From assembly GCA_045613985.1 (NCBI GenBank), contig JAZLCA010000018.1, forward strand, positions 1-34,826: DNA of 34,826 nt, read 5' to 3'. Numbering within the stretch: position 1 is the first letter of the stretch; every line of letters starts with the position of its first letter. Position numbers and translations under genes: made by a program. Positions 22,791-31,100 of this stretch are shown here, piece after piece. The notes below the pieces were generated by a model. The model was given only the letters and a program-made list of their open reading frames with translations. It was not told the origin of the DNA and did no database searches. The stretch comes from SIG644 sp045613985 (lineage in GTDB: Bacteria > Bacillota > Clostridia > Oscillospirales > CAG-272).

Positions 22791-23603
22791 TTACTTTTTG
22801 GCGCGGGCGACGAAATAGTAACGCTCGCAATCCTGCTTTGGCTCGGAAAAATCCCAGCCGCCGAAGCAGCCCAAGATTTCAAAGCCGGTTTCTTTTAATA
22901 ATGCTTCAAGCTGATCTTTGGTGTAACAACGCTCGGTCTGTTGCTCGTCCGAGCGGTTGTAGCCCCCGTCCTCTCGTTCCTCAAACAGGGAAAGATCAAA
23001 GGTGCAAAGTCCGGTCTCGTCGTCGTAGTGGTTCTGCCAGCCACAATAGACGGCTAAGGCGTTTCCGTCCTCGTCGGTCAATTCGTCTTCTAAAATATAG
23101 GCGTTGTCGCCGTAGACGTGCTTGAATTTATAGGGGGTGTTGACGTCAAATAAAAACAGACCGTCGGGATCCAGATAATTGTGAACGGTGGCAAAGGTGG
23201 TTTTTACGTCTCTTTCATCCAGCAGATAGTTAAGACTGTCCAGACAGCAGGTCACAGCACCTACCGTGCCGTACAGCTCGAACGAGCGCATATCCTGCAG
23301 CAGAAACAGCGCGCCTTCAAGGCCCTGCTCGTCTGCACGCTCCCACGCGACTGACAGCATATCGGGGCTGGCGTCCACGCCGATCATATCGTAGCCTCGA
23401 CGCAACAGCTCCAACGTCATACTTCCCGTTCCGCAGGCAAGATCCAAAAGCAGCTCGGGCTTGCAGCTCAGATAACGCGAAAAGCACGCCTCGACAAAAT
23501 CCGCCCAAGCGGCATAATCGATCTCTGCGTTCAATCTGTCGTACACGCGCGCGATGGCACCGTACGCGTCAAACAAGTTTTTTTGTTCGTTTGGTTGTGA
23601 CAT
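22791..23603 (-). CDS. Class I SAM-dependent methyltransferase
   Basis: A 270-residue cytoplasmic methyltransferase. Motif I is LDLACGTG (53-60), followed by VDASPDML for the ribose-binding acidic residue and LQDMRSFEL for motif III. The C-terminal half (YCGWQNHYDDETGLCTFDL) resembles the common Firmicutes group of small-molecule methyltransferases of unknown substrate. The ATG has only a weak AGAAG ribosome site; spacing to the upstream YerC gene is 23 bp and to hslO 22 bp, so it is translated from a shared transcript. Substrate unknown. Confidence 0.88.
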   Translation of the reverse strand: MSQPNEQKNLFDAYGAIARVYDRLNAEIDYAAWADFVEACFSRYLSCKPELLLDLACGTGSMTLELLRRGYDMIGVDASPDMLSVAWERADEQGLEGALFLLQDMRSFELYGTVGAVTCCLDSLNYLLDERDVKTTFATVHNYLDPDGLFLFDVNTPYKFKHVYGDNAYILEDELTDEDGNALAVYCGWQNHYDDETGLCTFDLSLFEEREDGGYNRSDEQQTERCYTKDQLEALLKETGFEILGCFGGWDFSEPKQDCERYYFVARAKK

Positions 23604-23626
23604 AATATCTTCTTTCTTGATTGGAT

Positions 23627-23941
23627 TTATCGGTTGCGCCAGTCACGTTTTTCCTGTAGCTGCAGGGTGTCCAAAACCTTATCGTATCCCTCGGAACTGT
23701 ATCGGAGAGAACGATTGACGCGGCTGATGGTTGCGGTGGAAAGACCGGTGCGCTCGGCAATCTCGCTGTAGATCAGCCCTTCCTTGAGCATCTTGGCGGC
23801 TTGCATACGCTGAGCCATTTCTTGCAATTCAAAGGGGGTGCAAAGATCGCTGAAAAAATGGTAGCAATCTTCCACTGTCGTCAGTGTCAATATGCCCTTG
23901 AATAAGAATTCCAGGCCGGGGTTGCGGTTGTCGTCTTTCAT
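23627..23941 (-). CDS. YerC/YecD-family TrpR-like DNA-binding protein
   Basis: A 104-residue TrpR-superfamily regulator. The helix-turn-helix spans about residues 58-79 (YSEIAERTGLSTATISRVNR) and is preceded by the conserved FFSDLCTPFELQEMAQRMQ. YerC-type proteins are common in Firmicutes, and their targets are poorly known. AAAGGAG precedes the ATG. First gene of the operon with the methyltransferase and hslO, so it may autoregulate the unit. Confidence 0.9.
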   Translation of the reverse strand: MKDDNRNPGLEFLFKGILTLTTVEDCYHFFSDLCTPFELQEMAQRMQAAKMLKEGLIYSEIAERTGLSTATISRVNRSLRYSSEGYDKVLDTLQLQEKRDWRNR

Positions 23942-24000
23942 TATGGTGTACTCCTTTGTCTGCTTTTGGGGGGCGCGGGGGTACGATGCTTAACGCTTCT

Positions 24001-24029
24001 ATTTTATCACAGATGTGGGGTAAAGTAAA
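24001..24029 (-). promoter_or_regulatory. Possible promoter of the YerC-methyltransferase-hslO operon
   Basis: Minus strand: TTTACT (24029-24024), 17-bp spacer, TAAAAT (24006-24001). The boxes are imperfect. Confidence 0.45.
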
Positions 24030-24101
24030 GTCCCTTTTGTGTTTTTTGTTTCTTGTTGGTGAAATATTCGGACTCTTTGTTATCAAAAGCACATTTGCTT
24101 G

Positions 24102-24130
24102 TTGACTTTCGGGGATAAATATAGTATAAT
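24102..24130 (+). promoter_or_regulatory. Promoter of the ROK glucokinase gene
   Basis: TTGACT (24102-24107), 17-bp spacer, TATAAT (24125-24130). A small GGGGAGACCCC hairpin lies in the leader. Confidence 0.8.
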
Positions 24131-24175
24131 AAAGGAAAGAAAAAACGGGGAGACCCCCATCAAAGGAGATTGATT

Positions 24176-25135
24176 ATGGTTCGTTTAGGCGTAGATCTTG
24201 GCGGCACCAATATTGCCGTCGGTATTGTAGATGAAAACTATCAGGTGGTACATAAGGACAGCGTGCCGACGCAGGCATCGCGTGCTCCCGAGGCCATCGT
24301 GGACGATATTGCCATGCTGTGCCGCCGCGTATTGGCGGATAAGGGCCTGACGCTGGCCGACGTAGGCGGCGTAGGTATTGCCGCTCCCGGCACGATCAAC
24401 AGCCGCGACGGCTACGTTGAGTATGCCAATAACCTTCCGTTTAACCATTTTCCGATCGTTCCTCTTTTGAAGGAGCGACTGGGTGACGTCCCCACTTTCG
24501 TTGAGAATGATGCCAATGCAGCAGCTTGGGGCGAAGCCATTGCGGGTGCGGCCAAGGGTACGGCAAACTCCGTTATGGTTACTCTGGGTACCGGTGTTGG
24601 CGGCGGTATCGTTATCGATAACAAGGTTTATTCCGGTTTCAACGGTGCAGGCGCTGAGCTTGGCCATATGGTCATCGTAACGGACGGCGTACCTTGCTCT
24701 TGCGGCCGTAAGGGCTGCTGGGAGGCGTATTCCTCTGCTACGGCACTCATCCGCATGACTCAGGAAAAGATTGACGAGTGCGAAGCACAGGGCCGCAAGA
24801 CCGTTATGACTGAGATGGTTGCTAAGAAGGGTCGTGTGACCGGCCGTACCTCGTTTGACGGTATGCGTGCAGGCGACGAAGCAGCCAAGGCGGTTGTGGA
24901 TACTTACCTGCACTATCTGGCCTGCGGCATTGCCAACCTGCTCAACATCTTCCAGCCGGAGATCTTGTCCATCGGCGGCGGTGTATCGGGCGAAGGCCAG
25001 GCACTGTTGGATGCGCTTCTGCCCTTGATTCGTAAGGAATGCTACGGCGGAAGCACCGTTAAGCAGACCGAAATCCGTATCGCAACGCTGGGCAACGACG
25101 CCGGTATCGTCGGCGCGGCCGTGTTGGGACTGTAA
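24176..25135 (+). CDS. ROK-family glucokinase
   Basis: A 319-residue cytoplasmic sugar kinase. It has the ATP phosphate-binding DLGGTN (7-12), catalytic D112 in VENDAN, the ExGH motif E161-L-G-H164, and the ROK zinc motif CSCGRKGCWE (C174, C176, C181). The motif set and length match Firmicutes glucokinases that phosphorylate glucose to glucose-6-phosphate; other hexoses such as N-acetylmannosamine cannot be excluded. The start at 24176 follows AAAGGAG; a TTG six bases earlier lies too close to that site. Confidence 0.92.
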   Translation: MVRLGVDLGGTNIAVGIVDENYQVVHKDSVPTQASRAPEAIVDDIAMLCRRVLADKGLTLADVGGVGIAAPGTINSRDGYVEYANNLPFNHFPIVPLLKERLGDVPTFVENDANAAAWGEAIAGAAKGTANSVMVTLGTGVGGGIVIDNKVYSGFNGAGAELGHMVIVTDGVPCSCGRKGCWEAYSSATALIRMTQEKIDECEAQGRKTVMTEMVAKKGRVTGRTSFDGMRAGDEAAKAVVDTYLHYLACGIANLLNIFQPEILSIGGGVSGEGQALLDALLPLIRKECYGGSTVKQTEIRIATLGNDAGIVGAAVLGL

Positions 25136-25146
25136 TTGATGATTAA

Positions 25147-25180
25147 GCATCGCCCGGAACGATAGTTTCGGGCGATGTTT
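25147..25180 (+). terminator. Terminator of the glucokinase gene
   Basis: GCATCGCCCGGAAC and GTTTCGGGCGATGT form a stem with one or two mismatches, ending in TTT. Confidence 0.75.
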
Positions 25181-25217
25181 GTAGGTCTATATTGTATTCA
25201 TCCGGAAAAGGAGCACT

Positions 25218-26306
25218 ATGCAACAATACGTAGAATTATCCCCCATCGTCGAACCACTTCTTGCTTGGTACGACCAAAATCAGCGGTCGCTCCCTTGGCG
25301 CGAGGAGCCGACACCATATCACGTATGGCTGTCCGAGATCATGCTCCAGCAAACTCGCATTGAGGCGGTCATTCCGTACTACGAGCGCTTTCTTGCCGCT
25401 TGTCCCACCATTGGGGATCTTGCGGCCATTGGCGATGAAAGATTGATGAAGTTGTGGGAAGGTTTGGGCTATTACAGCCGCGCTCGCAATCTCAAGCGGG
25501 CGGCGATTACCATTGTGCAGGAGTACGGCGGAGCTTTGCCCGCAAGTTATCGGCAATTACTCGCCTTGCCCGGCATTGGCCCGTATACGGCGGGGGCGAT
25601 TGCTTCCATCGCCTTTGGTCTGCCCGAGCCGGCCGTGGACGGCAACGTCCTGCGTGTTATCACCCGGCTGACAGCGGACGAGAGTGACGTGATGAAGGAT
25701 TCCACCAAGCAGCGCATCACTGCTGCTCTGCGAGCGGTTTATCCCACCAAAGGGGAGGATGCTGCCTCGATGACGCAGGCTTTGATGGAGCTGGGAGAGC
25801 GGGTTTGCCTTCCCAACGGTGCACCCCGCTGCGAGGAATGTCCGCTGGGTGCTTTCTGCCGTTCAAGGGCCGGGGGGCTTACCGATCGTATCCCTTGCCG
25901 TGCACCCAAAAAAGCCCGTAAAATTCAGCATCGAACAGTTTTTGTGCTGTTGGACGGTGACAAGGTTTCCCTTCGTAAGCGGCCAGACAAAGGCCTGTTG
26001 GCGGGGCTGTGGGAGTTCGTCGGGGCAGAGGAGCATATGGATAAGGATGCAGCGCAGCTGTGGCTGCAGACAAATGGGATCCAAGCGGAGCGGATATTGC
26101 CCATCCCCGATGCTACGCACATTTTTAGCCATATCGAGTGGCACATGATGGGGTACATTGTCCTTTGCCGAAAAGTGAAGGTTACAGACATGACGTCAGG
26201 ACTTTGTTGGGTGACGCGGCAACAACTCAAAGAGGAATATGCCTTGCCGACGGCCTATTCTTCTCAGTTGCGTTCCCTCGTGCAATTTTGGGACGGGGAG
26301 ACTTGA
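25218..26306 (+). CDS. mutY: A/G-specific adenine DNA glycosylase MutY
   Basis: A 362-residue base-excision repair enzyme that removes adenine paired with 8-oxoguanine. Catalytic E40 lies in LSEIMLQQT, the helix-hairpin-helix is LPGIGPYTA (117-125) and D141 is in VDGNV. The 4Fe-4S cluster cysteines are C197, C205, C208 and C214, a C-x7-C-x2-C-x5-C pattern with one residue more than E. coli in the first interval. A C-terminal Nudix-like domain with FSHIEWHM recognises 8-oxoguanine. AAAAGGAG precedes the ATG. The stop codon overlaps the -35 of the next promoter. Confidence 0.96.
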   Translation: MQQYVELSPIVEPLLAWYDQNQRSLPWREEPTPYHVWLSEIMLQQTRIEAVIPYYERFLAACPTIGDLAAIGDERLMKLWEGLGYYSRARNLKRAAITIVQEYGGALPASYRQLLALPGIGPYTAGAIASIAFGLPEPAVDGNVLRVITRLTADESDVMKDSTKQRITAALRAVYPTKGEDAASMTQALMELGERVCLPNGAPRCEECPLGAFCRSRAGGLTDRIPCRAPKKARKIQHRTVFVLLDGDKVSLRKRPDKGLLAGLWEFVGAEEHMDKDAAQLWLQTNGIQAERILPIPDATHIFSHIEWHMMGYIVLCRKVKVTDMTSGLCWVTRQQLKEEYALPTAYSSQLRSLVQFWDGET

Positions 26307-26331
26307 CAAGATAAGGCATGCATGATATAAT
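26303..26331 (+). promoter_or_regulatory. asnA promoter overlapping the mutY stop codon
   Basis: TTGACA (26303-26308), 17-bp spacer, TATAAT (26326-26331), extended TGA. The mutY TGA (26304-26306) lies inside the -35 box. Confidence 0.85.
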
Positions 26332-26361
26332 ATGGTATTATTTTTGAAAGAAGGTCACCCC

Positions 26362-27366
26362 ATGTCGCAACTCGTCATTCCCGAAGGCTACCGATCGCTC
26401 CTGACTTTGCGTCAGACACAGATCGCGATTAAAAAAGTAAAGGATTTCTTTCAGCAGAACCTGGCGGTGGAGCTGAATCTGACCCGCGTGTCGGCTCCTT
26501 TGTTCGTTTCCAACCGGAGCGGTCTGAACGACAATCTCAACGGTGTCGAGCGCCCCGTCAATTTTGATCTGCGCTCGGGAGAAAATCTAGAGATCGTTCA
26601 TTCGCTGGCAAAGTGGAAGCGTATGGCCCTCAAGGATTACAACTTCGCAATGCACGAGGGACTTTATACCGATATGAATGCCATTCGCCGGGACGAGGAC
26701 GTGGACAATATCCACTCTATGTTTGTGGATCAGTGGGACTGGGAAAAGATCATTGCTAAGGAAGAGCGTACCGAGGAGTATCTGAAGCAGACGGTGCGTT
26801 ACATCTACGAGGCCCTCAAGCATACCGAGAATTATATCGCAGACGACTACAATTTCGTTACCAAGCTGTTGCCGGAGCAGATCACCTTTGTGACGACACA
26901 GGAGTTGGAGGATCGTTGGCCCGATGCTACGCCTAAGGAGCGGGAATACAATATCGTGCGAGAGCATGGCGCGGTGTTCCTGATGCAGATCGGCGGGGCA
27001 CTCAAGAGCGGTCAGCCTCACGACGGACGCGCCCCCGACTATGACGACTGGATGCTGAATGGAGACATTTTGGTCTATTATCCCGTACTGGATATCGCGT
27101 TGGAGCTTTCTTCCATGGGTATTCGTGTGGACGAAGACGCGATGCGCCGTCAGCTTGCCATTCGCGGCTGTGAGGATCGGGCCGAGCTGCCCTTCCACAA
27201 GGCCCTCCTTGCAGGAGAATTGCCTTACACGGTCGGCGGCGGTATTGGGCAATCGCGTATGTGTATGTTCTTCTTGCGCAAGGCGCACATTGGCGAGGTG
27301 CAGTCTTCCCATTGGCCACAAGAGGTTCGCAACGCCTGCCGCGAAAAAAATATCGATTTACTGTGA
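26362..27366 (+). CDS. asnA: Aspartate-ammonia ligase (asparagine synthetase A)
   Basis: A 334-residue cytoplasmic enzyme making asparagine from aspartate, ammonia and ATP; E. coli AsnA has 330 residues. Family signatures include SNRSGLNDNLNGVERPVNFD, HSLAKWKRMALKDY, and the class-II-tRNA-synthetase-like C-terminal GGGIGQSRMCMFFLRK. I chose ATG 26362 with AGAAGG upstream; the earlier ATG at 26332 follows directly on the -10 and cannot be translated from this promoter. The leader is too short for a T-box. Together with GDH it points to ammonia as a main nitrogen source. Confidence 0.96.
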   Translation: MSQLVIPEGYRSLLTLRQTQIAIKKVKDFFQQNLAVELNLTRVSAPLFVSNRSGLNDNLNGVERPVNFDLRSGENLEIVHSLAKWKRMALKDYNFAMHEGLYTDMNAIRRDEDVDNIHSMFVDQWDWEKIIAKEERTEEYLKQTVRYIYEALKHTENYIADDYNFVTKLLPEQITFVTTQELEDRWPDATPKEREYNIVREHGAVFLMQIGGALKSGQPHDGRAPDYDDWMLNGDILVYYPVLDIALELSSMGIRVDEDAMRRQLAIRGCEDRAELPFHKALLAGELPYTVGGGIGQSRMCMFFLRKAHIGEVQSSHWPQEVRNACREKNIDLL

Positions 27367-27391
27367 TGCAATCCTGTCCTTGACCGATAAT

Positions 27392-27438
27392 AAAAACAGA
27401 TCGGGCTGTCGCTTTTGGCGACAGCCCGATCTGTTTTT
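27392..27438. terminator. Bidirectional terminator after asnA
   Basis: A perfect stem of AAAAACAGATCGGGCTGTCGC with its complement around TTTTG, with A and T tracts at both ends. It serves asnA and the convergent binding-protein gene. Confidence 0.95.
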
Positions 27439-27443
27439 ATTTA

Positions 27444-29573
27444 TTACTTTTTGGTTTTCTGAGTTTCAGGATACTTCTGGGTGATGATGCGATCGAAGTC
27501 GGTCAGATAATCCTCGTAGTTTTTCAGGTTAGCACCCTCGAACTTATAAGAAACGTACAGATCGCCTTCGACACCCTTCAGATCCTTTGCAATAATGGTT
27601 GCGTTCTGATTGAATACAACGGGAATGATGGGCATTTCGTTCATCAAAAGCTCCTCAGCCTTGTGCAGCAGGGTTGCCTTTGCATCTTCAAGCTTGGAGG
27701 TGTCAATGCCATATTCAGCATAGACAGCATCCACGCTGTCCAGAACCTTCTGGAACTCCTCGGCGGAGACATAACCCTTGAAGGAAGCGTAATCCTCAGC
27801 GGAGATCTGCGAACGGTAAGGCAGGAAGTAGATCGCTTCGATCAATGCGTTGTACTTCTCGCTGTTGTAGCCGGTCGTGTGAGGCATCATGTTGAAGTCC
27901 TTATCAACCGCACCGGAGAAGTCAGCGGCAAAGGGAGCAAGCATGGAGTATGCTTCGGCAGTGTATGCGCAGTAGTCGATAATGGACACAGCGTAAGTGC
28001 CGTCTGCAATGCTTTCTGCGAACAGGTCATCGCAGATATCGCTGGGGCGCGAGTCGATGTGAACGAGATAGTCGTTGTTGATGATGGTGCCACGCTCTTC
28101 GATCTCAACCTGGAAGCCAAGACCTGCCCAAGCCTCCTTAGCCATCTGTGCGAGTGCCAAGTGATCATCGTCATTGGCGTTGACCATGATGGAGAAGGAA
28201 TAATCGGCGGGGTTGATGCCGGCGCTTGTCAGAAGCTCGGCAGCAGCAGTCTTGTCGGCATTCGTGGAGATCAGGGAACCGCCCTCTTCACGGAAGGAAT
28301 TCTTTCTGGTGGTGTTGAAAATGCCGTTGGGAACCAGACCGGTAGCGGCCTCGCCCAATACCAACTTCTGTGCCACTGCGTTTCTGTCCAGCGCCAAGGA
28401 AAGGGCGCGGCGAACGTCGGCGTTGGCGAACAGTGCAACCGACTCGCCGGTAGCGGTGTTCTTAACAAGAGCATTTTCATTGAGGTAGAAGGACATGGTG
28501 GAAAGTGCGTCGGTAATGGTCGCCGACTTCATCAAATCGGCGTCGCCGCGCAGAGACAGCGGGATGTTACCCATATAGAAGATATCGCCGCAAACGTCAA
28601 ACTGGTCATCCTTGGTACGGATGTCGTTGTCATAGTCGATCGTGTCGATCATGCCACCCTTGAACGCAGCCAGAAGATCTGCATCGCTCTTAGCGCAGTA
28701 GACAACGATACGGTAAGGCTCAACGGATTCGTTCCAGTCGAGGTCCTTGTCTTCGGGGTCACGGTTGTAGCAAGCGTTGCGCTCCAGAACGAGCATGGAG
28801 TAGGTAGCCTTGCTTTCGTCGTGAGGCTTGGTGTAGATCTCACCCTTATCGCCGGTACCGTTGATGTCCAGGTAAGTAATCGTGTCATCGACAACAAGCT
28901 TGACCTTGCTGAGCTTGAAGGGACCGCTGGTGACCATGGTACTGGGTTTCTTTGCCCAGTCGGCGCCCTTGGATACGTAATCCTCACGCAGAGGAGCGAG
29001 TGCAAGGCTGGTCAGGTTTACGAGGAACTTCTCGTAGTCGATGGGCTTCTCAAAGGTGATCTGCAGCGTCTTGTCATTCAGGGCGCAGACACCAAGGTCA
29101 TCGATGGAGCAGTTACTTGCCTTAACGGCGCGAGCGTTTTTCAGATCAAACAGAAGTGCTGCGCAAGCGAAAGAATTCTCAGGGCTGAGAATGCGCTTCC
29201 ATGCGTAGACGATGTCCTCAGCGGTCAGCTTCATTTTATCCGACCACCAAGCATCACGCAGGGTGATGGTCATGGTATATTCGTTGGTCTTATCGTCTTC
29301 CTTGATCTCATACTCTTCGGCCAGCTCATACACAAGCTTGCCCTTGGAGTCGAGCGAGAAGAGACGGGTGAACATCAAGCTGATGATGCTCTCGGCTTCC
29401 TCGTTCATATAAGCATAGGCCGGGTCGAAGTTATATACCTCGTCGGTCAAAAACATTGTGATGTAAGCACCTTTTACTTCGGAGTCTGCTTTGATGCGCT
29501 TGGTACAGCCGACCATGGCGGTCACACACATAACAAGGCACAGAAGCAGCGCAACGATACGCTTGCTCATCAT
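27444..29573 (-). CDS. Peptide/oligopeptide-type ABC substrate-binding lipoprotein (SBP_bac_5)
   Basis: A 709-residue exported lipoprotein of the OppA/DppA class. The signal peptide ends at AMVGC with C23 lipidated. Family features include YNFDPAYAY near the N-terminus, LRDAWWSDKMKLTAEDIVYAWKRI, a central ADVRRALSLALDRNAVAQ and LLMNEMPIIPVVFNQNATI at the C-terminal end. It is longer than the usual 520-560 residues, mainly in the middle. No permease or ATPase gene is nearby, so it is an orphan that must dock to a transporter encoded elsewhere or act as a sensor. GAGGAGG precedes the ATG. Ligand unknown. Confidence 0.92.
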   Translation of the reverse strand: MMSKRIVALLLCLVMCVTAMVGCTKRIKADSEVKGAYITMFLTDEVYNFDPAYAYMNEEAESIISLMFTRLFSLDSKGKLVYELAEEYEIKEDDKTNEYTMTITLRDAWWSDKMKLTAEDIVYAWKRILSPENSFACAALLFDLKNARAVKASNCSIDDLGVCALNDKTLQITFEKPIDYEKFLVNLTSLALAPLREDYVSKGADWAKKPSTMVTSGPFKLSKVKLVVDDTITYLDINGTGDKGEIYTKPHDESKATYSMLVLERNACYNRDPEDKDLDWNESVEPYRIVVYCAKSDADLLAAFKGGMIDTIDYDNDIRTKDDQFDVCGDIFYMGNIPLSLRGDADLMKSATITDALSTMSFYLNENALVKNTATGESVALFANADVRRALSLALDRNAVAQKLVLGEAATGLVPNGIFNTTRKNSFREEGGSLISTNADKTAAAELLTSAGINPADYSFSIMVNANDDDHLALAQMAKEAWAGLGFQVEIEERGTIINNDYLVHIDSRPSDICDDLFAESIADGTYAVSIIDYCAYTAEAYSMLAPFAADFSGAVDKDFNMMPHTTGYNSEKYNALIEAIYFLPYRSQISAEDYASFKGYVSAEEFQKVLDSVDAVYAEYGIDTSKLEDAKATLLHKAEELLMNEMPIIPVVFNQNATIIAKDLKGVEGDLYVSYKFEGANLKNYEDYLTDFDRIITQKYPETQKTKK

Positions 29574-29628
29574 GGAAAAATCCTCCTCTTGGTTTGAATA
29601 TCGAATGGCACACAGTGCCGCTTTCTAC

Positions 29629-29657
29629 ATTATATCACAAAATATCCTGCTGTTCAA
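29629..29657 (-). promoter_or_regulatory. Promoter of the orphan binding-protein gene
   Basis: Minus strand: TTGAAC (29657-29652), 17-bp spacer, TATAAT (29634-29629), extended TGA. A GGCAC/GTGCC hairpin (29607-29619) lies early in the leader. Confidence 0.75.
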
Positions 29658-29921
29658 TGAGTTTTCATAACTATTCGTAACTTTTGGAAGAATGCACAAT
29701 TTGCCGCGCGCAAATATGTGCAAAAAGGATATAATCAGGCTTGCGGAACGGTCTTGCGATCCTATATAAATATGATACAAAAAAACGGTTAAAAAAGCAA
29801 GAGGAAACGGATGGAAAAAAATGTACGAAGTGTTAATTTTTCGAGGGCGAAAACGGAGGCCACGGCTTTGAGGAGGGCATAGGAGCGCGGAGACTGGCAT
29901 AATATGAGAGGGGGTGATCGA
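29658..29921. other. AT-rich intergenic spacer without recognised features
   Basis: Divergent spacer between the binding-protein promoter and the small membrane protein. I see no gene, strong hairpin or convincing plus-strand promoter. The right third becomes GC-rich and purine-rich. Confidence 0.5.
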
Positions 29922-30116
29922 ATGCGGCAACGGAGACGATGGAGGAGAATGGTTCGCATCTTGTGTATCAGCGTTTGCCTTGCCGTGCTGGGAGTGTTTT
30001 GCTTGCAGGTGGGGCGAGGCGTTGGCCGAGTGCGGCGGGGGGAAGCGACACCGGCACAGGTGATCGAGGATACCTGTGATTGGCTCCGAGGAATAGAACA
30101 ACGGCATCTCGAGTGA
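29922..30116 (+). CDS. Small basic single-pass membrane protein, unrecognised
   Basis: A 64-residue protein with a strongly basic N-terminus (MRQRRRWRRMVR), one hydrophobic segment (about residues 11-31) and a short charged tail. GAGGGGGTG lies at good distance from ATG 29922; a longer form from 29904 has no such site. I do not recognise a family. Its stop codon lies inside the terminator hairpin at 30099-30126, a compact arrangement typical of real small genes. No clear promoter is visible. Confidence 0.5.
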   Translation: MRQRRRWRRMVRILCISVCLAVLGVFCLQVGRGVGRVRRGEATPAQVIEDTCDWLRGIEQRHLE

Positions 30117-30126
30117 GATGCCGTTG
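30099..30126. terminator. Bidirectional terminator between small ORF and nth
   Basis: CAACGGCATCTC (30099-30110) pairs with GAGATGCCGTTG (30115-30126) around a GAGT-type loop. It overlaps the end of the small ORF and serves the convergent nth gene. Confidence 0.8.
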
Positions 30127-30130
30127 TCGT

Positions 30131-30787
30131 TTATTTTGTATTGGATGGGCATAGATCTGCCAGCGGACATTCTCCGCATTTGGGGGCGCGGGCGGAGCAG
30201 ACCTCACGGCCAAACCATACGATGCGATGGCAAAAGTCACTTTGCTCCTCGGGAGCAATGACGGTAACGAGTGCGCGTTCTACCTTGGCAGGGTCCTTGC
30301 ATCCTGCGGGGACCAAGCCCAGCCTTCCGCTGATGCGGATGCAATGGGTGTCGGCCACGATGGCGGGGCGGTGATAGATGTCACCCAAAAGCAGGTTGGC
30401 GATTTTTCTGCCCACACCGGGAAAGGTCAAAAGCTCGTCCATGTCGTCGGGCAACACGCCGCCGTAAGCATCACAAAGACGGGCGCAGGCATCCTTGATG
30501 TTGGCTGCTTTGGTTCGATACAGCCCGCAAGGACGGACAATGGCTTCGATTTCTGCGATGTCGCCGTTTGCTAAGGCTTCGGGGGTGGGGAAGCGCTCAA
30601 ACAACTCGCGGCAGACAATGTTGACGCGCGCATCGGTGCATTGGGCGGAGAGTCGTCCCATGACGAGAAGACGCCAAGGTTCGCCTTCGTATTGAAGAGC
30701 ACATTCGGCGTCGGGATAGCGTTCCTTCAATCGCACGACGATTTGGGCGGCGCGTCCTATTTTTGCGGCTTTGCTTTCTCTTGCCAT
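30131..30787 (-). CDS. nth: Endonuclease III (DNA glycosylase/AP lyase)
   Basis: A 218-residue base-excision repair enzyme removing oxidised pyrimidines and cutting abasic sites. Catalytic K128 is in the helix-hairpin-helix FPGVGRKIAN, D146 in VADTHCIR. The 4Fe-4S cluster motif C-x6-C-x2-C-x5-C is intact at C197, C204, C207 and C213. LSAQCTD replaces the usual LSAQTTD. GGAGG precedes the ATG, with a promoter at 30818-30846. Together with MutY and the Nudix protein it forms the oxidative-damage set of this window, though not one operon. Confidence 0.96.
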   Translation of the reverse strand: MARESKAAKIGRAAQIVVRLKERYPDAECALQYEGEPWRLLVMGRLSAQCTDARVNIVCRELFERFPTPEALANGDIAEIEAIVRPCGLYRTKAANIKDACARLCDAYGGVLPDDMDELLTFPGVGRKIANLLLGDIYHRPAIVADTHCIRISGRLGLVPAGCKDPAKVERALVTVIAPEEQSDFCHRIVWFGREVCSARAPKCGECPLADLCPSNTK

Positions 30788-30817
30788 GGTAAACCTCCGT
30801 CATGGGATGATGATTTC

Positions 30818-30846
30818 AGTATAGGGGAAAATGACAGATTTGTCAA
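30818..30846 (-). promoter_or_regulatory. Promoter of nth
   Basis: Minus strand: TTGACA (30846-30841), 17-bp spacer, TATACT (30823-30818). Confidence 0.8.
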
Positions 30847-30986
30847 GAGGGTTTTGAAAAGGGCGGCGGTCGACTGTTTTTTGGGCAATGTCATCCGAAA
30901 ATGCGCACATGGCGGGTGTGGACAAAGCGAAAAGCAGAGTTTAAAAAAGAAAAACGAAAGTTTTTGTGCTATTTTCTCAAAAACTA

Positions 30987-31015
30987 TTGATTTCTTCTTT
31001 CGGATTTGTTATAAT
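30987..31015 (+). promoter_or_regulatory. Promoter of the alpha-mannosidase gene
   Basis: TTGATT (30987-30992), 17-bp spacer, TATAAT (31010-31015), extended TGT. The leader of about 80 nt holds a small CCCTT/AAGGG hairpin near 31023-31041. The rest of the 30847-31100 spacer holds no other feature that I recognise. Confidence 0.75.
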
Positions 31016-31100
31016 TTGATGAACCCTTCGTTTGAAAAGGGAATGAAAAACGTTATCAATAGTTGCTGTGCGTAACTACAATAAAAAAGGAGGAAATTTT

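Noticed and set aside
26332..26361. Upstream start codon for asnA
   Set aside because: The ATG follows directly on the -10 box, before the expected transcription start, and has no ribosome site.
26303..26361. T-box leader for asnA
   Set aside because: The distance from promoter to start codon is far too short and no T-box core sequence is present.
27663..29597. 644-residue plus-strand frame
   Set aside because: Antisense shadow of the OppA-type gene, which has a lipobox, family motifs and a promoter on the minus strand.
29625..30179. 184-residue minus-strand frame
   Set aside because: It crosses a terminator, an opposite small gene and the divergent promoter region; the composition is low-complexity.
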